A stretch of DNA of 64,000 bases from Pseudomonadales bacterium (lineage in GTDB: Bacteria > Pseudomonadota > Gammaproteobacteria > Pseudomonadales > DC-out160), in contig JAHRWA010000063.1 in NCBI GenBank assembly GCA_019090455.1, positions 26,665-90,664 on the forward strand, read 5' to 3'. The notes under the pieces were generated by a model, which saw nothing but the letters and a program-made list of their open reading frames with translations, had not been told where the DNA came from and searched no databases. Shown here in pieces: positions 17,376-25,214 of the stretch. Made by a program: the position numbers and the translations under genes. How positions within the stretch are numbered: position 1 is the first letter of the stretch; every line of letters starts with the position of its first letter.

Positions 17376-18320
17376 TTATCGGCGTGATTTTTTCTTTTTG
17401 CGTGCGGCTTTTTTGGCTTCTCTTTCTGCCGTTACCTTGGCGATGAGAATGGCAACTTCCTTTTCCTCTTTGACCATCATGTCGGGTGATTCAAGGCTAA
17501 TTCTACCCAATGTTCCAGCACGAAATTCATTTAAAAATAGCGCTGAAATTCTATCCAAGTCTACGGACCCTCTAGATCTTAGACACCCCCTTTTGACCCC
17601 TGCGGCTTCTAAAAACTCGATTTCTGTTTTGGGTGAAATTTCGAGTTGGTAGCGTTCTTTTAACCGGCTAGGGTAAGCGCCGATTAGATAGTCAGCGGCA
17701 TAAAATGCGACGTCGTCATAGCTCATCGCGGTGTCTTTGATAGCACCGGTTGTGGCTAACCGATATCCGCTAAGTTGGTTGTCTACTTTTGGCCAGAGAA
17801 TCCCGGGGGTATCTAATAAACAGATACCATTGCCGAGATTGATGCGTTGTTGCCCTTTCGTGATAGCTGGCTCATTGCCTGTTTTGGCGATGGCCCTGCC
17901 AGTTAAAGTATTGATAAGCGTCGATTTGCCTACATTGGGGATTCCCATAATCATGGTGTTGATGTTCTGTCCACCCTTTTCAGAGGATAGATTTCCTTTA
18001 TGGGGTACCAATTTTTTTATGAGTTTGTATAGCTGTTTTATTTTTTCAGGTTGTCCTGGTTCCAACGTTATCGATCTAATATCAAGCTCTTTCTCCCAAT
18101 AATCCTGCCAAAGTTGTGTGATCTTGGGGTCGGCTAAATCATTTTTATTGAGGATTTTAATACGAGGTTTGTTATGGCTTAGCTGTGCAATAACGGGGTT
18201 TTCGCTACTGTAAGGAATGCGTGCATCCAATACCTCAATAATTAAATCGATTTTGGGGAGGACTTCTTTGATTTCCTTGATGGCCTTGTGCATATGGCCG
18301 GGGTACCACTGGATACTCAT
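17376..18320 (-). CDS. ylqF: Ribosome biogenesis GTPase YlqF/RbgA-like
   Basis: A 314-residue circularly permuted GTPase. MSIQWYPGHMHKAIKEIKE is the signature N-terminus, DARIPYSSENP follows, and KILNKNDLADP (G4) precedes MIMGIPNVGKSTLINTLTG (G1, about residue 120) and LLDTPGILWPK (G3). The C-terminal region is the helical rRNA-binding domain, closing in a lysine/arginine-rich tail. In Firmicutes this protein promotes late 50S assembly; in proteobacteria the role is less clear. It is monocistronic and divergent from the small membrane protein gene at 18508. Confidence 0.93.
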   Translation of the reverse strand: MSIQWYPGHMHKAIKEIKEVLPKIDLIIEVLDARIPYSSENPVIAQLSHNKPRIKILNKNDLADPKITQLWQDYWEKELDIRSITLEPGQPEKIKQLYKLIKKLVPHKGNLSSEKGGQNINTMIMGIPNVGKSTLINTLTGRAIAKTGNEPAITKGQQRINLGNGICLLDTPGILWPKVDNQLSGYRLATTGAIKDTAMSYDDVAFYAADYLIGAYPSRLKERYQLEISPKTEIEFLEAAGVKRGCLRSRGSVDLDRISALFLNEFRAGTLGRISLESPDMMVKEEKEVAILIAKVTAEREAKKAARKKKKSRR

Positions 18321-18507
18321 AAGGCGGGGGTCACTCTAACGTGAGGCGATAGTGTTGTGTATCGCTCGATCTCCGCATTATGTCATAAATCATTAGGTGG
18401 TAGCGGTTAAGTTATGGAAGTTGAAATAAGAAAGTCAAAATACGCAAGCCGTTGATAAAGGCAAGCTACACTCATGATAAATGATGCAGATTATGAGGGA
18501 GAACGGG

Positions 18508-18900
18508 ATGAGTTGGATTTTGTTGCTGGTACTTATCGCTATTGTCGGGTTCGGTTATTACGGCTCTCGTCAAAGGAAGTTTGTGCGAAAGCCAAAATTG
18601 GTGGTTGATGACCATGTTACTTTTCCTATTGCGAGTTTTCGTGGCCGTTCCATTCAATTTACTGAGAATGCCTGTTCAGCGGTAAAAGATCTGAAGGATA
18701 AACGTTTCTTATTCTCTGAAGCGCCAGAGTTGCCCGTGAAAAATTGCAATATTGGGAGCTGTGAATGTACTTATATTGAATATGAAGATCGACGATCAGG
18801 AGAAAACAACAGACGAAAGATTCTCAGAGTAGCAACGAATGAGCCAGCTATGGATAATAGGAGTGGCCAACCTGACCGCAGAAACAAAGGCAGGCTATAA
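18508..18900 (+). CDS. Small single-pass membrane protein with Cys and DRR motifs
   Basis: A 130-residue protein with an N-terminal hydrophobic segment (SWILLLVLIAIVGFGYYG) followed by a basic RQRKFVRK stretch, so the rest is likely cytoplasmic. Three Cys lie in the central part (NACSAV, VKNCNI, GSCECT), and EAPELPVKNC then IEYEDRRSGENNRR form a conserved-looking module that I recall from uncharacterised gammaproteobacterial proteins. The start is placed at the ATG at 18508, with GGGAGAACGGG just upstream; an ATG at 18481 is in frame. No function can be assigned. It is upstream of the FHA protein gene in the same direction. Confidence 0.75.
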   Translation: MSWILLLVLIAIVGFGYYGSRQRKFVRKPKLVVDDHVTFPIASFRGRSIQFTENACSAVKDLKDKRFLFSEAPELPVKNCNIGSCECTYIEYEDRRSGENNRRKILRVATNEPAMDNRSGQPDRRNKGRL

Positions 18901-19072
18901 AGTGACCTGATTTTGGCTGTTAAGTTTATAAAGTTAGGCTTAATTCAATTCACAGGAGCTTGCGGGCTACATTTTGGACAGTTTCATGGTAAGTTTGCGA
19001 CCTGGTTCACGTACTCAGGGATATTTGCCTGTTGACTTCTGATTGTTCAGAATTTAATCAGGTTTCGCGCGC

Positions 19073-20185
19073 ATGTTTAAACTTCAAATTAAAGATACTC
19101 CACAAAAATCAATCTGGTTAGTCGGGCCATACGTTACTGTAGGCAGAGCAAAGTCTAATAACTTGGTTGTTGATGTGCCGGGCGTGGAAAATCTGCATGT
19201 TGAGCTAGACGTTAGTGGTGATACCATTTATATAACGGATAAGAGTGGCGATCAATCAGTTGTTGTTAATGGAGAGCAGTTGCAGAGAAAACGTTTAATC
19301 AAGCATGGCGACGTTATCATGCTTAACACCGTTGAGCTGGAGCTAGTTGATCCCAAGCTTCATAGGAAGCCATTTACATCAACGAAATCAACAGTGAAGC
19401 AAGCCCCTCGAATCGCGAAGAAGCCATCATCAGCTTGGACAATTCAAACTGACGGGGGATCCCCCGTGCAAAACTTCGTAGTAAAAAAAATGGCTGTACT
19501 GGGACGCGGAAAAGACTGTGATATATCCATCCCGGGGAATTATCTATCTCGTCGTCACGTAGAGTTTAACGTGGAGAATGGTCTGCTGCATGTCAGAGAC
19601 TTGGATTCTTCGAATGGCACTTTTGTTAATGATAAAAGAGTTAGCGTGTCGCGGTTGAAAGATGGTGATCGCTTAACCTTGGATCAACAGTCTTTTGTCG
19701 TTGTAGGCCCGGCTGAACTCGAGGATCGAACGCAATTACGGGATGGAAAACGGGGAGGCCCGGTTGTTTTGCCCGCCGAAACCGCTAACGATATTGAAAT
19801 AGCTCCTGACATAGGTACGATGGTCCTCACGGATACATCGCAGATACGAACGACACAGGTTCCGATCCCGTGTGATATATCTATTCAGGACTCAAGTTCT
19901 ACCCCATTTCAAATTACCCAACCTTCAGGGCATTCTCAGGTCGACACGGTAAACTCAGTCGATGAGCCTAGCTTTCGCTCTGAAACCTCACCTATTTGCG
20001 GTACCCATATTGTTGCTTTGGATGGCGCTACGCCTACTGTCGCCACTAATAGTGTTGAGAATAGAAAAGATGAACCTCGTTTTTTTTCAAAACTAGATCT
20101 TTCCAGAAAACACGCTATTTACGCATTCGCATTTTCCATTCTCGTATCAGGCTCGGCAGTTCTCTATTTGTTCTATTCAAAATAA
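19073..20185 (+). CDS. Double FHA-domain protein with C-terminal membrane anchor
   Basis: A 370-residue protein with two forkhead-associated domains and a terminal hydrophobic segment (about residues 346-368) ending in FYSK, so it looks tail-anchored with the FHA domains in the cytoplasm. FHA-1 (residues 15-90) is divergent: GRAKSNNLVVD is present, but the SxxH motif is replaced by VENLHVEL. FHA-2 (residues 135-215) is canonical: GRGKDCDISI, LSRRHVEF and DSSNGTFVN, with the phosphothreonine-binding Arg, Ser and Asn. FHA domains bind phosphothreonine peptides made by Ser/Thr kinases. An ABC1-type kinase is encoded two genes downstream, though no Hanks kinase is visible. Partner unknown. Confidence 0.9.
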   Translation: MFKLQIKDTPQKSIWLVGPYVTVGRAKSNNLVVDVPGVENLHVELDVSGDTIYITDKSGDQSVVVNGEQLQRKRLIKHGDVIMLNTVELELVDPKLHRKPFTSTKSTVKQAPRIAKKPSSAWTIQTDGGSPVQNFVVKKMAVLGRGKDCDISIPGNYLSRRHVEFNVENGLLHVRDLDSSNGTFVNDKRVSVSRLKDGDRLTLDQQSFVVVGPAELEDRTQLRDGKRGGPVVLPAETANDIEIAPDIGTMVLTDTSQIRTTQVPIPCDISIQDSSSTPFQITQPSGHSQVDTVNSVDEPSFRSETSPICGTHIVALDGATPTVATNSVENRKDEPRFFSKLDLSRKHAIYAFAFSILVSGSAVLYLFYSK

Positions 20186-20346
20186 CGTACCTATTTTTTA
20201 AGATAATCATCCTGTAATTGTCAAATTAATCGAACTCAATTTAATTAATATATTCCTTGCTGACGGACTCAAGGCAGTCAAGAATGCGAGGCTTAATTTG
20301 AATTTTAGTTTTCGTGAGTAGACCTGATTTGGGATGTGATTATTTA

Positions 20347-21369
20347 ATGAGTATAAAAAATAGCATTGTTCACTATGTAGATAAGAATTTAGTAACTGAA
20401 GAGGTCAGCGTTAACTGTAGAGAGAGCGTATTACCCGGTTCTCCGGAATTAGAGCACCTATCTGGTCAAATCAAAAAGAATCATAGAACAAAAGCTGAAA
20501 AATATTACGGTTTTTTTGCGTCAGATTCGGATTCAACTGATCCCCAATCGACTTTAAGTCTAAGCTTGGATGACTATCTGAACGAGAAATTAAACTGGAT
20601 CGCGTTTTCAAAGGGGCTTGCTGAGGCTTACGGTTCGGCAATTACTGCTAGCATGCTGGCTACTGGCGGTTATCTCTATCTTGAGCACTATACTGAATCA
20701 GCAAAAGATTACTTGTTAGTCGCGATATTAAGCCAAGTTAAAGGGGTTACCGTTACCGATGAGTTGTCCTTGGAGTCCTGCCAGTATTTAGATGTTGCGA
20801 ATGTTCAATCAGTCGCTCTCATCAATATCTATGATTGGCGTGAGTCCGCAGAGACGCAGAGTAATAAGCAATACATCACGGCTGCACGGGGAAAGGGAAA
20901 CGGTAAAGTCGTTGAGTACTTTAAAAAAATGGTGGGGTTTGAGGAGAGTTTCAATACCACCGATGAAACCAGCACACTGGTAGAAGCCGTAGATCATTTC
21001 TGTGAAGATCAATCTCTCGATGCAACCCAAATTAAAGAGTATAAAAAGAAAGCCTTTTCCTATTGTGATGACAAAGCGAAAAGTGGTGAGCCGGTCATTT
21101 TAAAAGAACTCTCTTATTCACTGGATGCTGAAGACCCGGATAGTTTTTTGCAGTTTGCAATGGATCAAAAGTTTGGACTCGGCGAGGAAATTCCGACCGA
21201 TAGACGGGAATTAAAAAAGTTTGTTCGTTATTCAGGTCAAGGGGGAGGGATGAGCATCGCATTTTCATCCGACCTATTAGGTACCGATGTCGTTTATGAC
21301 AAGGGTAGTGATAAATTAATAATCTCTAAAATTCCTGATAATTTAAAAGAGCAGCTTCTGGTGAGTTAA
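20347..21369 (+). CDS. yejK: Nucleoid-associated protein YejK/NdpA
   Basis: A 340-residue protein starting at the ATG at 20347 (MSIKNSIVHYVDKN); the frame is open to a GTG 33 bases upstream. The order of conserved segments matches YejK: LDDYLNEKLNWIAFSKGL, DYLLVAILSQVKGVTV, a LDVANVQSVALINIYDW strand region, YITAARGKGNGKVVEYF, YSYCDDK-like FSYCDDKAKSGEPV, and a C-terminal KKFVRYSGQGGGMSIAF with LISKIPDNLKEQL. YejK associates with the nucleoid and interacts with topoisomerases in E. coli. It lies 30 bases upstream of the ABC1 kinase gene, in the same orientation. Confidence 0.93.
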   Translation: MSIKNSIVHYVDKNLVTEEVSVNCRESVLPGSPELEHLSGQIKKNHRTKAEKYYGFFASDSDSTDPQSTLSLSLDDYLNEKLNWIAFSKGLAEAYGSAITASMLATGGYLYLEHYTESAKDYLLVAILSQVKGVTVTDELSLESCQYLDVANVQSVALINIYDWRESAETQSNKQYITAARGKGNGKVVEYFKKMVGFEESFNTTDETSTLVEAVDHFCEDQSLDATQIKEYKKKAFSYCDDKAKSGEPVILKELSYSLDAEDPDSFLQFAMDQKFGLGEEIPTDRRELKKFVRYSGQGGGMSIAFSSDLLGTDVVYDKGSDKLIISKIPDNLKEQLLVS

Positions 21370-21385
21370 ATGTTCTTTTGTTGAA

Positions 21386-21394
21386 GGGGGGGGG
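21386..21394 (+). repeat. Nine-G homopolymer tract in a ribosome-binding region
   Basis: GAA is followed by nine consecutive G residues (21386-21394) and then TGGTG, immediately before the ATG at 21400. The tract includes the probable Shine-Dalgarno sequence of the ABC1 kinase gene. Confidence 0.9.
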
Positions 21395-21399
21395 TGGTG

Positions 21400-22758
21400 A
21401 TGTCGGAGGAAGAGAAAAAGAAATTAAAGAAATTCAGTGCAACGACTCCGCGAAAACGATTTTTTAAGTTGGCAGGAATGTCAGCAAAAATTGCAGGGAA
21501 GGTGACTTCCTCCGCCGTTAAAGGTGTGTTTCGATCTGCTGAATCTAAAGATGAAGAAAAAGAGAAGTTACTCTTAGATGTTGGGCTGCAGATAGCGGAA
21601 ACTCTCGGTGAAATGAAGGGGGCCGTAATGAAGGTGGGGCAAATCGCTTCACAGATTCAAGACCTGTTGCCCGAGGAGATAGCCAGCTCTTTGCAGACCC
21701 TTCAAAAAAACTCTCCTCCCATGCCATTTGAAGTGATACAAAGCCAGATTACTTCGGAACTGGGTTCGGGTCCGTTTGCGTTGTTTGAAACATTTGATCC
21801 AGAACCTTTCGCGGCAGCGACGATAGGTCAAGTGCATCGTGCAATGACCTTTGATGGCAAGGATGTTGTCGTTAAAATTCAATATCCCGGCGTGCATGAA
21901 TCCTGTGATTCGGATTTAAAACACTTGCGCGTGTTATTGAAGTTGGGTGGTTTAGTGAAAGTTGAAAAGGAGATTCTGGATAATGTTTTCGATGAGATTC
22001 GCCAAATATTATATGAAGAGCTTGACTACGAACACGAAGCTGAAAATATACGGCTCATGCGCGAATTTCATATGCACGATGACAAGATTGTCATTCCCGA
22101 CATAGTCGAAGAGTTTACTAGTAAAAGAGTGATTACCTTGATTTACGAAGGGGGGGATAATCTAGAGGAGGTTTCGGCGGCCAACTCTCGCTACTCCCAG
22201 GAGACGATTAACGGGATTGGCGATCGCTTGTTTCACATGGTAGCGAGTCAGATTTATAAGTTGAACGCAGTGCATTGTGATCCCCATCCTGGTAATTTTG
22301 CTTTCAGGCCAGATGGGACGATTGTCGTTTACGACTTCGGCGCGGTTAAGCATTTAGATCCAAAAATGATTACTGAATTTCAGCAGATTATCCGGTCTGC
22401 CATGGAAAGAGATTACGTAGGTATAGAAGAGGGTCTACGTATAAGAGGCATTCGTAAAACGGACAATATTGAGCTGGGGGAGGAGTTTTATAAGCCTTGG
22501 TTAGATATTTTGTTGAAACCCTTTTCTGATCACGACACTGATTTTGATTTTGGGGAATCAAAGTTACATGAAGAACTGGTGCGTAATGCACAGAAAAATA
22601 TGCTAAAAAATATTGGTATGTTCCAACCCTCGCCTGAGACTATGCAGGTAGACCGCGTTGTTAGCGGTCATTATTGGAACCTGATGAATCTAGGTGTTAA
22701 GGCAGCGTTCAGGAAAAACGTCGATTATTACATGTCACTCGAGCAGAAAATTGAATAG
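21400..22758 (+). CDS. ABC1/AarF (UbiB-like) family protein kinase-like
   Basis: A 452-residue ADCK-type protein. GAVMKVGQIASQIQDLLP contains the KxGQ motif unique to the family, PFAAATIGQVHRA is the Ala-rich nucleotide loop, VVVKIQYPGV holds the ATP-binding Lys, VHCDPHPGNF is the catalytic loop and VVYDFGAVKHL the metal-binding DFG. No C-terminal transmembrane pair is visible, unlike UbiB itself, so it is likelier a soluble paralogue than the ubiquinone-biosynthesis UbiB. Related proteins are ATPases affecting lipid or quinone metabolism. The ATG at 21400 is preferred over two upstream GTGs. It converges on asnS with 6 bases between stops. Confidence 0.92.
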   Translation: MSEEEKKKLKKFSATTPRKRFFKLAGMSAKIAGKVTSSAVKGVFRSAESKDEEKEKLLLDVGLQIAETLGEMKGAVMKVGQIASQIQDLLPEEIASSLQTLQKNSPPMPFEVIQSQITSELGSGPFALFETFDPEPFAAATIGQVHRAMTFDGKDVVVKIQYPGVHESCDSDLKHLRVLLKLGGLVKVEKEILDNVFDEIRQILYEELDYEHEAENIRLMREFHMHDDKIVIPDIVEEFTSKRVITLIYEGGDNLEEVSAANSRYSQETINGIGDRLFHMVASQIYKLNAVHCDPHPGNFAFRPDGTIVVYDFGAVKHLDPKMITEFQQIIRSAMERDYVGIEEGLRIRGIRKTDNIELGEEFYKPWLDILLKPFSDHDTDFDFGESKLHEELVRNAQKNMLKNIGMFQPSPETMQVDRVVSGHYWNLMNLGVKAAFRKNVDYYMSLEQKIE

Positions 22759-22764
22759 AACCGA

Positions 22765-24183
22765 TTAAAAATCAGCGTGGTTGGGTACCCTTGGGAACGG
22801 AATGACATCTCGAATATTCTCCATGCCGGTGATGTAATTGATCAACCTCTCGAAGCCCAGTCCAAACCCTGCATGAGGAACCGTTCCATATTTTCTCAAA
22901 TCTCGATACCACCAAAGGTCTTCGGTTAACCCTTGGGCTTGTAGTTTAACGTCGAGGACATCTAATCTTTCTTCTCGCTGGCTACCGCCAATGATTTCCC
23001 CGATGCCGGGTGCGAGTATATCCATGGCTGCACAGGTTTTTCCGTCTTCGTTTTCCCGCATATAAAATGCTTTAATTTCCTTGGGGTAGTTCATGAGTAC
23101 TACGGGTTTTCCTACGTGTTTTTCCGCTAAATAGCGTTCATGCTCTGATTGTAGGTCTACGCCCCACTTGACGGGGTATTCAAATTTCTTTTTGGTATTT
23201 TGGAGGATGGTAATCGCGTCGGTATAATCCATTCTTTCAAAATCAGATTCAATAACGTGTTCCAAGCGAGTGATGGCTTCCTTGTCTATTCTTTTGGCGA
23301 AAAACTCCATGTCATCCGGATGTTCTTCTAGGACGGCTTTGAAGACATATTTCAAAAAATCCTCCGCCAGATCAGCAACATCCGTGAGAGTGGCGAAGGC
23401 TAATTCTGGTTCTATCATCCAAAACTCGGCTAGGTGGCGAGAGGTATTCGAATTTTCTGCTCGGAATGTCGGGCCGAAGGTATAGACTTTAGAAAGCGCC
23501 ATACAATAAGTTTCGACTTCAAGTTGACCGGAGACAGTGAGGTAGGTGGGCGCACCAAAAAAGTCTTGGGAAAAGTCCACAGCTCCCTTGTCATCTCTTG
23601 GGATGTTCAATAAATCGAGTGTACTCACCTGAAAAAGCTCACCTGCACCTTCGCAATCACTAGAGGTGATGATAGGAGTGTTGATCCAGAAATAACCCTG
23701 CTGATGAAAATAACGATGGATGGCTTGAGCGGCAGCATTTCGTACACGGGCAATTGCGCCAAAACTATTGGTACGTGGGCGCAAGTGAGCCATTGTACGT
23801 AGGTATTCAAAGCTGTGTTTCTTTTTCGCGATGGGATAAGTTTCCGGATCTTCAACTAAACCTACGGTTTGAACTGCCGTAGCTTGTATCTCGAATTGCT
23901 GACCTTTCCCGGATGATGCTATTAATTTACCTTGGATGATGACCGAGCATCCGGCAGTGATTTGTAATATTTCGGAGGTGTAATTCTCTAGGGTGTTATC
24001 CGCAACGATTTGAAGGTCGCCAAAACAGGAGCCATCGTTCACCGAGATAAAAGAGAAGCCGCCTTTAGAATCCCTTCTCGATCTCACCCAACCTTTAACA
24101 GTGACATCCGACCCACCATTCAATTGGCCTGCAAGCGCCTGTTTTACTGAAATGTGAGGTGCTAGGTTGGACTCAGAGGACAT
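22765..24183 (-). CDS. asnS: Asparaginyl-tRNA synthetase
   Basis: A 472-residue class IIb aminoacyl-tRNA synthetase. The N-terminal OB fold (residues 10-115; [20 protein letters not shown]) binds the anticodon. [21 protein letters not shown], in two parts, is motif 2 with the catalytic Arg, and [16 protein letters not shown] is motif 3. The PFPRVP ending is typical of the AsnS/AspS group, and the [12 protein letters not shown] wording marks Asn rather than Asp specificity. Length and frame are normal. It is monocistronic. It attaches Asn to tRNA-Asn in the cytoplasm. Confidence 0.97.
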   Translation of the reverse strand: MSSESNLAPHISVKQALAGQLNGGSDVTVKGWVRSRRDSKGGFSFISVNDGSCFGDLQIVADNTLENYTSEILQITAGCSVIIQGKLIASSGKGQQFEIQATAVQTVGLVEDPETYPIAKKKHSFEYLRTMAHLRPRTNSFGAIARVRNAAAQAIHRYFHQQGYFWINTPIITSSDCEGAGELFQVSTLDLLNIPRDDKGAVDFSQDFFGAPTYLTVSGQLEVETYCMALSKVYTFGPTFRAENSNTSRHLAEFWMIEPELAFATLTDVADLAEDFLKYVFKAVLEEHPDDMEFFAKRIDKEAITRLEHVIESDFERMDYTDAITILQNTKKKFEYPVKWGVDLQSEHERYLAEKHVGKPVVLMNYPKEIKAFYMRENEDGKTCAAMDILAPGIGEIIGGSQREERLDVLDVKLQAQGLTEDLWWYRDLRKYGTVPHAGFGLGFERLINYITGMENIRDVIPFPRVPNHADF

Positions 24184-24341
24184 CGCGTCGTTCTCCCGTT
24201 AGAGCGTAAAGTTAAAGCATATCAGTTGCTTAAGTTAGCTTAGCATGAGCGGTGCTTGAGCGGGTAAAATTATTTGTCATGTTTTTGGCAAGGGGATTTG
24301 GATTCAGAAATACAGATGTAGATTAGGTTAGCGCGGAGTTC

Positions 24342-24782
24342 TTAGGTGTTGGCAACATCAGGATTTGGAAATTCATTCCCATGCTTATTTATCCACTCCT
24401 TCGCGGCTTTGTCGCCACTAATTCGCCTACCTTCTTTCGCCTTAATTTGGCGTCGATATTGGTCTATATAACAAACTTGCTCAACCATTCTGACTTTAAA
24501 AGCGTCCTCATAATCAATAAACCGAACACCGACCTCGAAATGATCCTCAATCGGGGTACTCCACTGCACGATACCACTGACTTTAAAAACGGGTTTAACG
24601 CGATTGATTTTAATGTTCACCACCGATCCAACCACCAAGTCTTTTGCAGAATCAAAACAGAGTCCTCCCATGCTGACATTATTTAGTTGAAGACTCAGTT
24701 GTTCACCGTGCCCTTGTGGTGAAATACAGATAGGGACGTCTGATGGATGTCGTATATATTCGCGGCTTTGTTTTTTGTCCAT
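24342..24782 (-). CDS. PilZ domain protein
   Basis: A 146-residue protein. SREYIRHPSDVPI contains the N-terminal RxxxR c-di-GMP-binding motif and LNNVSMGGLCF supplies the (D/N)xSxxG motif, so both ligand contacts are present. The beta-barrel covers residues 8-105; the remaining tail is basic and predicted helical (YRRQIKAKEGRRISGDK). Such proteins change conformation on c-di-GMP binding and act on motility, polysaccharide or signalling partners. It is divergent from the giant coiled-coil gene at 25215, about 430 bases away. Target unknown. Confidence 0.9.
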   Translation of the reverse strand: MDKKQSREYIRHPSDVPICISPQGHGEQLSLQLNNVSMGGLCFDSAKDLVVGSVVNIKINRVKPVFKVSGIVQWSTPIEDHFEVGVRFIDYEDAFKVRMVEQVCYIDQYRRQIKAKEGRRISGDKAAKEWINKHGNEFPNPDVANT

Positions 24783-25214
24783 GAACAGTGTTTCTTGAGT
24801 GTGATTAATAAGTGATATTAAAAATCTAAAAACAGGTTTTTTTCATGAAGTTTTATTTAGCTATATATTGGTGATAGCTAAGAATTAAACCTGCGGCAAG
24901 AAAAACCTCCAATTTTATGCGTTTGCCCTATCAAGTTTTTGAGAAATTGACGGGGTGTGTGAATTTTGAACATGAAGAGACAAAAGATTGACTGTACTGT
25001 CAGAGAATCTTTTGTTAACTCGTTTCACCGGTCATTGTATAGCCGAGTGCGGTGTAAATTATGCGAGCCAGATCACCTCGCTTAATGTCAGAGCTTAAAA
25101 TTCGTTTAAGTACCCGAATATCAAATAAACCAATAGTCGGTACATCCTTTGCTACTCTTTTATTAATCACGGAAGAAAACCTGCTTAAACCTACTGTTCA
25201 AAGGTTGAAACGAT
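24783..25214. other. Intergenic region between PilZ gene and coiled-coil gene
   Basis: About 430 bases that should contain two divergent promoters. An inverted repeat TAGCTAT-N9-ATAGCTA sits at 24858-24880. An open frame at 25061-25264 overlaps the start of the coiled-coil gene, lacks a ribosome-binding site and resembles no family, so it is not called. Confidence 0.6.
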
